Positions 9,383-18,192 are shown, numbered from the stretch's first letter. The stretch: 64,000 bases of DNA from JAIBJN01 sp963842305 (GCA_963842305.1 CAWJFW010000002.1:1-64000), one strand, 5' to 3'. Made by a program: numbers and translations. Notes: generated by a model not told the origin, from the letters alone.

Positions 9383-10177
9383 ATGGCAAGACCACGGAAG
9401 ACAGAGAAAGAGACTCCCGAACAGGTCGAGGAGACTCCGGCCGCGGAGCCGGAGGCCGAGGCCCCGATCGAGGACGCCTCTGCCGAGAAAGCTCCGGCGG
9501 AGGAGCCCGAAGCGGAAGAAGCTCCGGTCGCCGAGGAAGCGCCCGCGGAGGAGCCGGCCGAGGAGTCGGCCCCCGAGCCCGTGGCCGAGGAAGAGCCCGC
9601 GCCGGAGGCGGAAGCTCTCGCCGAGGAAGAAGCTGCTCCTGCGGACGAGCCTGCCGCCGAGGCCGAGGCTGCCGTCGAGGAAGCGCCCGCCCCGGAGGAG
9701 GAGGAGCCAGTCGCCGAGGAGGAGCCTGCTCCCGAGGCCGAGCCGGAGGAGGCAGCCGCCGAGGCGAAAGCTTCCGACGTGGCCGAGGCCCCGGCCGCTC
9801 CTGTCGCGGAGCCGAAGTCGAAGCGCAAGCGGATTCCCCGCGGCGAGCGCCGGCAGCGATCGAAGCCCAAGCGAGAGAAGCCGGCGAAGCGCAAGCCGAT
9901 CTCGCGCGGTCCTGAGCCGGAGCATGCCCGCGGCAGGCGAAAGGAACGCCGCGGCGTCGTCGTCTCGGCCGCGATGGACAAGACCATCGTCGTCCGCGTG
10001 GACACCGTGAAGCCGCACCCGGTCTACAAGAAGATCGTCCGCCGCTCGACCAGGCTCCACGCGCACGACGAGGCCAACGTCGCGAAGATCGGCGACCTCG
10101 TCAGGATCGTGGAGACGCGCCCGCTCTCGAAGACGAAGCACTGGCGGCTCGCCGAAGTGCTCGAGGAAGCGAAGTAG
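9383..10177 (+). CDS. rpsQ: 30S ribosomal protein S17 with a ~180-residue N-terminal extension
   Basis: The S17 core (16S rRNA-binding OB fold) is confined to about residues 182-264: RRKERRGVVVSAAMDKTIVV, KPHPVYKKIVRRSTRLHAHD and VRIVETRPLSKTKHWRL. It is preceded by an acidic A/E/P low-complexity block (about 10-143) and then a basic K/R-rich linker (144-192). Standard S17 is 80-90 aa. The ATG immediately follows the rpmC stop and the frame is open throughout, so the extension is probably translated. An internal start would be needed for a normal S17; no ATG/GTG lies just before the core until Met198, inside it. Confidence 0.93.
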   Translation: MARPRKTEKETPEQVEETPAAEPEAEAPIEDASAEKAPAEEPEAEEAPVAEEAPAEEPAEESAPEPVAEEEPAPEAEALAEEEAAPADEPAAEAEAAVEEAPAPEEEEPVAEEEPAPEAEPEEAAAEAKASDVAEAPAAPVAEPKSKRKRIPRGERRQRSKPKREKPAKRKPISRGPEPEHARGRRKERRGVVVSAAMDKTIVVRVDTVKPHPVYKKIVRRSTRLHAHDEANVAKIGDLVRIVETRPLSKTKHWRLAEVLEEAK

Positions 10178-10187
10178 TCGCGATCCG

Positions 10188-10556
10188 ATGATCCAGCAGG
10201 AATCCCGCCTTCGCGTCGCCGACAACACGGGAGCCAGAGAGCTCCTCTGCATCCGCGTGCTCGGCGGCTCGCACCGCCGTTACGCGCGGGTGGGCGACGT
10301 GATTGTGGGCACGGTCAAGACGGCGACCCCGCATGCGCCGATCAAGAAGGGCGAGGTTGTAAAGGCCGTCGTTGTCCGGACGAAGAAGCCGTTCGGGCGA
10401 AACGACGGCACGTCGATCGCCTTCGACGAGAACGCTGCCGTGATCATCGACGCGCAGGACAACCCGCGCGGCACGCGCATCTTCGGGCCTGTCGCCCGCG
10501 AGCTGCGCGAGAAGAACTTCATGAAAATCGTCTCGCTCGCGCCGGAGGTGTTGTGA
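10188..10556 (+). CDS. rplN: 50S ribosomal protein L14
   Basis: L14 forms inter-subunit bridge B8. The product is 122 aa, standard length, with MIQQESRLRVADNTGARELL and ENAAVIIDAQDNPRGTRIFGP, the family signature. No extension, in contrast to several neighbours. rplX begins 1 nt after the stop. Confidence 0.97.
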   Translation: MIQQESRLRVADNTGARELLCIRVLGGSHRRYARVGDVIVGTVKTATPHAPIKKGEVVKAVVVRTKKPFGRNDGTSIAFDENAAVIIDAQDNPRGTRIFGPVARELREKNFMKIVSLAPEVL

Positions 10557-10557
10557 C

Positions 10558-10929
10558 ATGGCGCAAACCATGAAAGTGCGAAAGGGCGACATCGTCCAGA
10601 TCCTCTCGGGCAAGGACCGGGGGAAGCAGGGCCGCATCATCGAGGCGGACCCCCGCAAGCGCCGCGTCCTCGTCGAGAACCTGAACACGGTGCACCGCCA
10701 CCGCCGCCCGCGGCCGATGAAGGACGCGAGCCGGATGGGCCAGACCCAGATCCAGCCCGGCGGCATCTTCGAGCTCTCGGCTCCGGTCGACGTGTCGAAC
10801 GTGATGGTTGTCTGCCCCACCTGCAACCGCGCGACGCGCGTCGGCTACGAATTCCGCGACTCGAAGGACGGGCGCGTCAAGGTGCGCGTCTGCAAGCGCG
10901 CCGACTGCGGAGAGGTGCTCGATCGCTGA
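10558..10929 (+). CDS. rplX: 50S ribosomal protein L24 (with C-terminal Cys4 zinc-ribbon-like segment)
   Basis: L24 initiates 50S assembly. The KOW motif is at KVRKGDIVQILSGKDRGKQG. At 123 aa it is somewhat longer than E. coli L24, and the C-terminal part has two cysteine pairs, C86/C89 and C112/C117, arranged as a zinc ribbon seen in part of the family. The ATG at 10558 is used; ATG 10570 is a possible alternative. Its stop TGA overlaps the rplE ATG. Confidence 0.95.
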   Translation: MAQTMKVRKGDIVQILSGKDRGKQGRIIEADPRKRRVLVENLNTVHRHRRPRPMKDASRMGQTQIQPGGIFELSAPVDVSNVMVVCPTCNRATRVGYEFRDSKDGRVKVRVCKRADCGEVLDR

Positions 10930-11510
10930 TGGCTGCGAAGACGAAGACAGACAACGGCTATGTCGCGCGGCTCAAGCGCCAATACGAGACGGATGTCCGG
11001 CCTGCGCTCAAGGACCAGTTCGACTTCAGCTCGATCATGGAGACGCCGCGCATCGAGAAGATCACCGTGAACATGGGCGTCGGCGAGGCGAAGACCAACG
11101 CCAAGGCGCTCGACAGCGCCGTCGAGGAGCTGACGACGATCACCGGCCAGCGCGCTCAGATCACGCGCGCGAAGAAGTCGATCGCCGGCTTCAAGATCCG
11201 CGAGGGCATGCCCATCGGCACGAAGGCGACGCTGCGCGGGGTGCGCATGTACGAGTTCCTCGACCGGCTCGTCTCGATCGCGCTTCCGCGCATCCGCGAC
11301 TTCCGCGGTCTCTCACCGCGAAGCTTCGACGGACGTGGCAACTACTCGATCGGGATCCGCGAGCAGATCATCTTCCCGGAGATCAACTACGACGACGTCC
11401 AGGAGGTTCGCGGTCTCGACGTCGTCATCACAACCTCGGCGAAGACGGACGAGGAGGGACTCGCGCTCCTGCGCAGCCTGGGCCTTCCGTTCCGCACCGA
11501 CGAACAGTAG
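10929..11510 (+). CDS. rplE: 50S ribosomal protein L5
   Basis: L5 binds 5S rRNA and contacts the P-site tRNA. The product is 193 aa: PRIEKITVNMGVGEA, GQRAQITRAKKSIAGFKIRE and DFRGLSPRSFDGRGNY are diagnostic. There is a short basic N-terminal extension compared with E. coli L5. The start codon overlaps the rplX stop (TGATG). Confidence 0.97.
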   Translation: MAAKTKTDNGYVARLKRQYETDVRPALKDQFDFSSIMETPRIEKITVNMGVGEAKTNAKALDSAVEELTTITGQRAQITRAKKSIAGFKIREGMPIGTKATLRGVRMYEFLDRLVSIALPRIRDFRGLSPRSFDGRGNYSIGIREQIIFPEINYDDVQEVRGLDVVITTSAKTDEEGLALLRSLGLPFRTDEQ

Positions 11511-11517
11511 GAGGAGC

Positions 11518-11703
11518 ATGGCCAAGAAGAGCCTGATCGCGAAGGCAGCCCGCCCGCCGAAGTACAAGACGCGGGCTTACAGCCGGTGCAACCGGTGCGG
11601 GCGCCCGCGAGCGGTGTATCGCAAGTTCGGTCTGTGCCGGATCTGCCTGCGCAACCTCGCGCACGAGGGCTTCATCCCCGGCATGACCAAGTCGAGCTGG
11701 TAA
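11518..11703 (+). CDS. rpsZ: 30S ribosomal protein S14, zinc-binding type Z
   Basis: A short S14 of 61 aa with two CxxC pairs, C24/C27 and C40/C43, typical of the zinc-containing form. The motifs SRCNRCGRPRAVYRKFGLCR and FIPGMTKSSW are diagnostic. GGAGGAG directly precedes ATG 11518. It lies between rplE and rpsH as expected. Confidence 0.97.
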   Translation: MAKKSLIAKAARPPKYKTRAYSRCNRCGRPRAVYRKFGLCRICLRNLAHEGFIPGMTKSSW

Positions 11704-11717
11704 GGGAAGAGGTAGCG

Positions 11718-12113
11718 ATGCTGAACGACCCGATCTCCGACATGCTGACCCGGATCCGGAACGCGAATCGAGCGCTCCACGAGTCGACCACGATGCCGGC
11801 CTCCCGGACGAAGGTCGAGATCGCTCGCGTGCTGAAGGACGAGGGCTACATCAGGGACTACCGCGTCGAGACCGGTGAGGCCTTCGATACCCTGGTCGTC
11901 GAGCTCAAATACGGGCGGAGCCGCGAGCGCGTCATCACCGACCTGCGCCGCGTGTCCAAGCCCGGACGCCGCGTCTACGCCCGCAAGGACCGCCTCCCGC
12001 GCGTCCTCGGCGGGATGGGCACGGCGATCATGTCCACGTCCAGGGGTCTCGTCACCAGCCGGACGGCGCAGGAGCTCGGCGTCGGCGGCGAGGTGCTCTG
12101 CTTCGTCTGGTAG
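11718..12113 (+). CDS. rpsH: 30S ribosomal protein S8
   Basis: S8 binds the central domain of 16S rRNA and represses the spc operon in E. coli. The product is 131 aa with DPISDMLTRIRNANRA, SKPGRRVYARKDRLPRVLGG and GIAIMSTSRG-type segment TAIMSTSRGLVTSRTAQ. AGAGGTAG upstream of ATG 11718 acts as ribosome-binding site. Confidence 0.97.
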   Translation: MLNDPISDMLTRIRNANRALHESTTMPASRTKVEIARVLKDEGYIRDYRVETGEAFDTLVVELKYGRSRERVITDLRRVSKPGRRVYARKDRLPRVLGGMGTAIMSTSRGLVTSRTAQELGVGGEVLCFVW

Positions 12114-12117
12114 CAGC

Positions 12118-12651
12118 ATGTCTCGTATCGGAAACTCGCCAATCGACCTCCCCGCCGGCGTCTCGGTGTCGCTCTCCCCTGGCCGTGTCATGGTGAACGG
12201 CCCCCTGGGTGAGCTTTCCCAGCAGGTGCCTCAGCGGATCTCGATCGAGCAGCGCGACGGCGAGCTCGTCGTCACGCGCCCGACCGAACGCGGCGAGGAC
12301 CGGGCGCTCCACGGGCTCACCCGAACGCTCGTCGCCAACATGGTCGAGGGCGTAACGAAGGGGTTCGCGAAGAACCTGGAGATCCAGGGCGTCGGCTACC
12401 GAGCCGGCCTCCGCGGCGCCGACCTGGAGCTCAACGTCGGCTACTCGCATGCGGTCGTGAAGAAGGCGCCGCAGGGGATCACGTTCGAGGTGCCCCAGCC
12501 CACCCAGGTCATCGTCAAGGGAATCGACAAGCAGCAGGTCGGACAGGTCGCCGCCGAGGTGCGCGCGGTCCGGCCACCCGAGCCCTACAAGGGCAAGGGG
12601 ATCCGCTACGAGGGCGAGTACGTCCGCCGCAAGGTCGGGAAGAGGGCCTAG
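12118..12651 (+). CDS. rplF: 50S ribosomal protein L6
   Basis: L6 lies near the factor-binding site of the 50S subunit. The product is 177 aa: SRIGNSPIDLPAGV, KGFAKNLEIQGVGYRA and PPEPYKGKGIRYEGEYVRRK are the family signatures. Start ATG 12118, 4 nt after the rpsH stop. Confidence 0.97.
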   Translation: MSRIGNSPIDLPAGVSVSLSPGRVMVNGPLGELSQQVPQRISIEQRDGELVVTRPTERGEDRALHGLTRTLVANMVEGVTKGFAKNLEIQGVGYRAGLRGADLELNVGYSHAVVKKAPQGITFEVPQPTQVIVKGIDKQQVGQVAAEVRAVRPPEPYKGKGIRYEGEYVRRKVGKRA

Positions 12652-12654
12652 TCC

Positions 12655-13011
12655 GTGCCGACGCTCACCGTCCGCCAGGCCCGCGACCGTCGTCACCGGC
12701 GCGTCCGCCGCAAGATCAGCGGGACCGCCGATCGGCCCCGCCTGACCGTGCACCGCTCCAACCGCGGCATCGAGGCCCAACTCATCGACGACGTCGACGG
12801 CAAGACGCTCGCCTACGCGAACCATCTCGGGCTGAGAAAGGGCTTCAAGGGCTCGAAGACCGATCAGGCGGCCGAGGTGGGCAAGCTGCTCGCCGCGGCT
12901 GGGACGAAGGCCGGCATCGAGACGGTTGTCTTCGACCGGGGCGGCTACCTGTACCACGGGCGCGTGAAGGCGCTCGCCGAAGGCGCGCGAGAGGGAGGGC
13001 TCAGCTTTTGA
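12655..13011 (+). CDS. rplR: 50S ribosomal protein L18
   Basis: L18 binds 5S rRNA. The product is 118 aa, starting GTG 12655, with RHRRVRRKISGTADRPRLTV and FDRGGYLYHGRVKALAEGAR. It ends at an unusual 167-bp spacer, the only sizeable gap inside this ribosomal block; the next gene, rpsE, would normally follow within a few bases. Confidence 0.96.
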   Translation: MPTLTVRQARDRRHRRVRRKISGTADRPRLTVHRSNRGIEAQLIDDVDGKTLAYANHLGLRKGFKGSKTDQAAEVGKLLAAAGTKAGIETVVFDRGGYLYHGRVKALAEGAREGGLSF

Positions 13012-13178
13012 ACGCGACCCCCTTCCCCCCAGCTCGCACGCTCGGAGCTGCTGCAAAGCGTCGCCTCGCGGCGTCCTCGGTCGCACCCGTAGCCTCCGGC
13101 TACGCGAACTCCCTGCGTCCTTGCGATGCTCGCTTTTCGCAGCCCGAGAGCACGATCTATTCGAAAGGTGATCGCTAG
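13012..13178 (+). other. 167-bp palindrome-bearing spacer inside the spc operon
   Basis: No coding capacity is evident. It holds an inverted repeat AGCTC...GAGCT near its start, a compact hairpin CGTAGCC-TCC-GGCTACG at 13088-13104, and near-inverted outer arms (CTGCAAAGCG against CGCTTTTCGCAG). The layout resembles a small repetitive extragenic palindrome insertion or a processing/attenuation site. No T-run follows the hairpin, so an intrinsic terminator is unlikely. AAAGGTG just before the rpsE ATG may be the ribosome-binding site. Confidence 0.6.
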
Positions 13179-13799
13179 ATGGCAATCAACGTCCGGCAGG
13201 TTCGGGACCGCGAGATCGACGCACGCGAGCTCAAGGAGCGCGTCGTCGAGATCAACCGGGTCGCCAAGGTCGTCAAGGGCGGTCGGCGCTTCTCGTTCAC
13301 GGCACTCGTCGTGATCGGCGATGAGGTCGATCGAGTCGGCGTCGGCTACGGGAAGGCGCGGGAAGTCCCGCTCGCCATCTCGAAGGCCGTCGACGACGCG
13401 AAGAAGAACCTCTTCCAGGTGCCGAAGCACGGCACGACCATCACGCACGAGGTGCTGGGTCGCTCGGACGCCGCCCGCGTGCTCCTGCGCCCGGCGAGCG
13501 AGGGAACCGGCGTCATCGCCGGCGGCGGCGTCCGCGCCGTCCTCGAGCTCGCGGGAATCCGCGACATCCTGGCCAAGAGCCTCGGGAATCCGAACCCCAT
13601 CAACCTCCTCAAGGCGACCGTGAACGGGCTCAAGAGCCTGCGCCGTCCCGAGGAGGTCGCACGCATCCGCGGCAAGGCCGTGGAGGACATCCTCTTCCCC
13701 GCCAAGAAGAAGGACGAGGAGCCCGTAGCCGAGGCTGCGCCCGAGTCCGCGAAGGAGACCGATGACGGTGGCGACGCTGCGGATAACCCAGACGCGTAG
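13179..13799 (+). CDS. rpsE: 30S ribosomal protein S5 with acidic C-terminal tail
   Basis: S5 is involved in decoding fidelity and has an N-terminal double-stranded RNA-binding domain. The product is 206 aa: RVAKVVKGGRRFSFTALVVI, GVGYGKAREVPLAISKAV and GTGVIAGGGVRAVLELAG are intact. After residue 176 a Lys stretch leads into an acidic tail (DEEPVAEAAPESAKETDDGG) of about 30 residues. The tail DNA overlaps the beginning of rpmD by 32-38 nt, in a different frame. Confidence 0.96.
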   Translation: MAINVRQVRDREIDARELKERVVEINRVAKVVKGGRRFSFTALVVIGDEVDRVGVGYGKAREVPLAISKAVDDAKKNLFQVPKHGTTITHEVLGRSDAARVLLRPASEGTGVIAGGGVRAVLELAGIRDILAKSLGNPNPINLLKATVNGLKSLRRPEEVARIRGKAVEDILFPAKKKDEEPVAEAAPESAKETDDGGDAADNPDA

Positions 13800-13947
13800 C
13801 CAGATCGGCCAGTCGGAGCGCCACCGCGGCACGCTGCGGGCCCTCGGTCTCGGCAAGATCGGAAGGTCGACCGAGCGCGAGGACAGCCCGGAGACGCTCG
13901 GGATGATCCGCAAGGTCAGGCATCTCGTGAAGGTGGAGGACGCTTAG
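13762..13947 (+). CDS. rpmD: 50S ribosomal protein L30
   Basis: A small L30 of 61 aa (or 59 aa if GTG 13768 is used). TLRITQTRSQIGQSERHRGT and the end GMIRKVRHLVKVEDA are diagnostic. ATG 13762 has AAGGAG 4 nt upstream; GTG 13768 has the same motif 10 nt upstream and would match the typical MAxLxIT start, so the exact start is open. Either way it begins inside rpsE. Its TAG overlaps the GTG of rplO. Confidence 0.92.
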   Translation: MTVATLRITQTRSQIGQSERHRGTLRALGLGKIGRSTEREDSPETLGMIRKVRHLVKVEDA

Positions 13948-14612
13948 TGCCGCCAGAAGACGCGAAGCAGCCGGAGGAGCAGGAGGGGCTGAGCCTCTCG
14001 AACCTGAAGCCTGCGCAGGCCCAGCGCGCGCGCAAGCGGGTTGGCCGCGGCTTGGGCTCGGGCAAGGGGCGCTACTCGGGGCGCGGGATCAAGGGCCAGA
14101 AGTCCCGCTCCGGCTCGCACACGATGCGGGCGGGCTTCGAGGGCGGCCAGATGCCGATCTACATGCGGCTTCCCAAGCAGCGGGGCGCGCACTCGAAGGA
14201 CGCGATGCCGATGGGACCGCATCGCACGCACACGGTCCCGGTCAACCTGCGCGACCTGGAGCGCGTCTTCGACGACGGCGCCGAGGCCACCCTCGAGGCA
14301 ATGGTCGAGAAGGGCCTGATCAAGAACACCCGCATCGACGTGAAAATCCTCGGCCAAGGTGAGCTGACCAAGAAGCTCGCCGTGACCGCCCACTCGTTCT
14401 CGGCGAGCGCGCGCGAGAAGATCGAGCAGGCCGGCGGCTCGGCGATGGCGCTGCGGCCGCCCAGAAAGGCGAAGAGGCGCCGCCGCAAGGCGAGCGTGGC
14501 CGGCCCCGCCGACGAGCCCGAGGGCGAGGTGCAGGAGCAGCCCGAGGCGCAGACCGCGCCCGAGGACTCGCAGGAGCAGCCCGCCGAGCCCGACGGGGAG
14601 TCGACCGAGTAG
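13947..14612 (+). CDS. rplO: 50S ribosomal protein L15 with acidic C-terminal tail
   Basis: A late 50S assembly protein. The core has RKRVGRGLGSGKGRYSGRG, GQKSRSG and the beta-rich end ILGQGELTKKLAVTAHSFS. Residues 1-12 are acidic, and 170-221 form a basic patch (RKAKRRRRKA) followed by an E/P/Q-rich acidic end, making 221 aa against a usual ~145-150. GTG start shares a base with the rpmD stop; the stop directly abuts secY. Confidence 0.95.
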   Translation: MPPEDAKQPEEQEGLSLSNLKPAQAQRARKRVGRGLGSGKGRYSGRGIKGQKSRSGSHTMRAGFEGGQMPIYMRLPKQRGAHSKDAMPMGPHRTHTVPVNLRDLERVFDDGAEATLEAMVEKGLIKNTRIDVKILGQGELTKKLAVTAHSFSASAREKIEQAGGSAMALRPPRKAKRRRRKASVAGPADEPEGEVQEQPEAQTAPEDSQEQPAEPDGESTE

Positions 14613-15866
<1,254 letters not shown>

Positions 15867-15870
15867 CGCC

Positions 15871-16455
15871 GTGGCTCTCGACATCGTCATCCTCGGTCCC
15901 CCGGGGGCCGGTAAGGGCACCCAGGGCAGGCTCATCGCAGCCGACGCGGGGATTCCGCACATCAACACCGGCGACATGTTCCGCGCCGAGTGCGCCGCCG
16001 GCACCGAGCTGGGCGAGCGGGTCAAGGCGATCCTCGACGCCGGCGACCTCGTTCCCGACGAGCTGACCATCGAGGTCGTGCGCGCGCGGCTCGACCAAGA
16101 CGACACCGCGAACGGCTTCATCCTGGACGGGTTTCCCCGGACGCTCGCGCAGGCCGAGGCGCTCGGCCGCGTCCTCGAGGAGATCGACCGGGGCGTCCTC
16201 TCGGCCGTCCTCGACTTCGAGGTCCCCGACGAGCTCGCCAAGCAGCGCCTCCTCGGCCGGTCGGCGGTCGAGGGCCGGAGCGACGACCTCCCGGACAAGA
16301 TCCAGCACCGGCTCGACGTCTATCACGAGAAGACCGAGCCGCTCATCGAATACTTCCGGACGCGGGGGCTCCTCGTCCGCATCCACGCCGACCGCTCCGT
16401 CGAGGAGGTCTTCTCCGAGGTTCAGCAAGCGCTCGAGGCGGCCTCGACGCGATGA
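15871..16455 (+). CDS. adk: Adenylate kinase
   Basis: Interconverts ATP+AMP and 2 ADP. GTG start, 194 aa. P-loop GPPGAGKGT is at residues 9-17; the AMP-binding region includes HINTGDMFRAE and GFILDGFPRTLAQAEAL. The LID is short and has no cysteines, so this is the short, non-zinc form. Starts 4 nt after secY and overlaps map by ATGA. Confidence 0.97.
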   Translation: MALDIVILGPPGAGKGTQGRLIAADAGIPHINTGDMFRAECAAGTELGERVKAILDAGDLVPDELTIEVVRARLDQDDTANGFILDGFPRTLAQAEALGRVLEEIDRGVLSAVLDFEVPDELAKQRLLGRSAVEGRSDDLPDKIQHRLDVYHEKTEPLIEYFRTRGLLVRIHADRSVEEVFSEVQQALEAASTR

Positions 16456-17210
16456 TCATCAGGAAGTCCAAGGACGAGATCGACGCGATGAGCCGAGCCG
16501 GCGCGATCGTCGCGAGCACGCTCGCCCTACTCGGCGAGCTCGCCAAGCCCGGCGTCACCACCGCCGAGCTGGACGAAGCCGCCGAGGCTCACATCCGCTC
16601 CGAGGGCGGCGTGCCGACCTTCAAGGGCTACCGGGGCTTTCCCGCCGCGATCTGCACGTCCCCGAATTCGATGGTCGTCCACGGCATTCCGGGCTCCTAC
16701 ACGCTTCAGGAAGGCGACCTTCTCTCGGTCGACGTCGGTGTCACGCTCGACGGCTTCGTGGCCGACTCCGCCTATACGTTCGCCGTGGGGAGCGTCGACG
16801 GCGAAGCCGAACGGCTGCTCGAGGTCGCTCAGGCGGCGCTCACAGCTGGGATCGAACAGGCGCGGGCGGGGAACCACGTCCAGGACATCTCTGCCGCTGT
16901 CCAGCGCACGACGGAGGCTGCCGGCTTCTCGGTCGTCCGCTCGCTGGTCGGGCACGGGATCGGGCGCTCGATGCACGAGGAGCCCCAGGTTCCGAACTTC
17001 GGCGAGCCTGGGCACGGCCCGCTGCTCCAGCCCGGCATGACCCTGGCGATCGAGCCGATGATCAACGCCGGAGGCCCCGACGTCTGGATGGCTGAAGATC
17101 GCTGGTCGATCTCCACCGACGACAATTCGCTCTCCGCGCACTTCGAGCACACGGTCGCGATCACCGACAATGGGCCGTTCGTGCTCACGACGCCGAGGCG
17201 GGAGCCTTGA
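16452..17210 (+). CDS. map: Methionine aminopeptidase, type I
   Basis: Removes the initiator methionine from nascent proteins. The product is 252 aa. The five metal ligands and the substrate His are all visible: H77 (VVHGIPG), D94 (SVDVGV), D105 (ADSAYTF), H168 (GHGIGRSMHEE), E201 (AIEPM) and E232 (FEHTVAIT). ATG 16452 overlaps the adk stop (ATGA). In most actinobacteria infA follows; here it does not. Confidence 0.97.
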   Translation: MIIRKSKDEIDAMSRAGAIVASTLALLGELAKPGVTTAELDEAAEAHIRSEGGVPTFKGYRGFPAAICTSPNSMVVHGIPGSYTLQEGDLLSVDVGVTLDGFVADSAYTFAVGSVDGEAERLLEVAQAALTAGIEQARAGNHVQDISAAVQRTTEAAGFSVVRSLVGHGIGRSMHEEPQVPNFGEPGHGPLLQPGMTLAIEPMINAGGPDVWMAEDRWSISTDDNSLSAHFEHTVAITDNGPFVLTTPRREP

Positions 17211-17283
17211 AACCCTTTGCTACCATGCACGGTCGCGGCTCGTCCGCGCTTTTGCGTGGATGGGGCCTCGACCCCGATCTCCC
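17211..17283 (+). promoter_or_regulatory. map-rpmJ intergenic spacer with possible extended -10
   Basis: This 73-bp gap is where infA (IF1) usually lies; it is too short for it and has no IF1-like frame. TGCTACCAT (17218-17226) fits an extended -10 element (TGnTAnnnT), so the rpmJ-rpsM-rpsK-rpsD-rpoA-rplQ section may have its own promoter. No convincing -35 is seen. Confidence 0.4.
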
Positions 17284-17397
17284 ATGAAGGTACGTCCATC
17301 CGTTAAGCCGATGTGTGACCGCTGCCGCGTGATCAAGCGGCACGGCACGGTGCTGGTCATCTGCTCGAACCCGCGGCATAAGCAGCGGCAGGGCTAG
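17284..17397 (+). CDS. rpmJ: 50S ribosomal protein L36, zinc-binding form
   Basis: A 37-residue protein, KVRPSVKPMCDRCRVIKRHG, with zinc ligands C11, C14, C27 and H32 (the CxxC form). ATG 17284 is the only start giving the canonical MKVRPSVK. Located upstream of rpsM as in most bacteria. Confidence 0.97.
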   Translation: MKVRPSVKPMCDRCRVIKRHGTVLVICSNPRHKQRQG

Positions 17398-17413
17398 GAG
17401 CGAAGGAGAAGAG

Positions 17414-17791
17414 TTGGCCCGAATCGCCGGAGTGAACCTCCCCCGTGAGAAGCGCCTCGAGATCGCGCTCACGTACATCTATGGAATCGGCCAGTCGACG
17501 GCGCAGCGCATCTGCAACGACCTCGACCTCTCCTACGAGGAGAAGGTCCGTGACCTGACGGACGAGGAGATCACCAAGCTCCGAACGTACATCGACACGA
17601 ACCTCGAGGTCGAAGGTGAGCTGCGGCGTGAGCGCTCCCAGGCCATCAAGCGCCTGCAGGAGATCGGCGCCTACCGCGGCATGAGGCACCGCCGGGGGCT
17701 CCCGGTGCGCGGTCAGCGGACGAAGACCAACGCGCGCACGCGCAAGGGCCCGAAGAAGACCGTCGGACGCGGGAAGAAGGCCAAGGTCTGA
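17414..17791 (+). CDS. rpsM: 30S ribosomal protein S13
   Basis: A 30S head protein contacting P-site tRNA and L5. The product is 125 aa: ARIAGVNLPREKRLEIALTY at the start and RHRRGLPVRGQRTKTNART near the end. The start is TTG 17414, with AAGGAGA about 6 nt upstream; the basic C-terminal tail that contacts tRNA is present. Its stop overlaps the rpsK ATG (TGATG). Confidence 0.97.
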   Translation: MARIAGVNLPREKRLEIALTYIYGIGQSTAQRICNDLDLSYEEKVRDLTDEEITKLRTYIDTNLEVEGELRRERSQAIKRLQEIGAYRGMRHRRGLPVRGQRTKTNARTRKGPKKTVGRGKKAKV

Positions 17792-18192
17792 TGGCACCCC
17801 CTCGCCGACAATCCAAGGGGCGCGCCCGCCGACGGGTCAAGAAGAACATCGCAATCGGCCAGGCGCACATCAAGACGTCCTTCAACAACACGATCGTGAG
17901 CCTCACCGACAAGGAGGGGAACGTCATCGCGTGGGAGAGCGCCGGCTCCGCCGGTTTCAAGGGCTCCCGCAAGTCGACGCCGTTCGCCGCCCAGGTGACC
18001 GCCGACTCGTGCGCTCGCAAGGGCATGGAGCACGGGCTGCAGAAGGTGGAGGTCTTCGTCAAGGGCCCCGGCTCTGGGCGTGAGACCGCCATCCGGTCGC
18101 TCCAGGCCGCGGGGCTCGAGATCCTCGGCGTCAAGGACGTCTCCCCGCAGGCTCACAACGGCGTCCGGCCGAAGAAGCGGAGGCGGGTCTGA
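17791..18192 (+). CDS. rpsK: 30S ribosomal protein S11
   Basis: Lies on the 30S platform near the E site. The product is 133 aa, with the diagnostic HIKTSFNNTIVSLTDKEGN, GSAGFKGSRKSTPFAAQVTA and KGPGSGRETAIRSLQAAGL. Overlaps rpsM upstream and rpsD downstream through TGATG junctions. Confidence 0.97.
   Translation: MAPPRRQSKGRARRRVKKNIAIGQAHIKTSFNNTIVSLTDKEGNVIAWESAGSAGFKGSRKSTPFAAQVTADSCARKGMEHGLQKVEVFVKGPGSGRETAIRSLQAAGLEILGVKDVSPQAHNGVRPKKRRRV

Noticed and set aside
16140..17283. A hidden infA in another frame near map-rpmJ
   Set aside because: The gap is only 73 bp and no IF1-like sequence appears in any frame.
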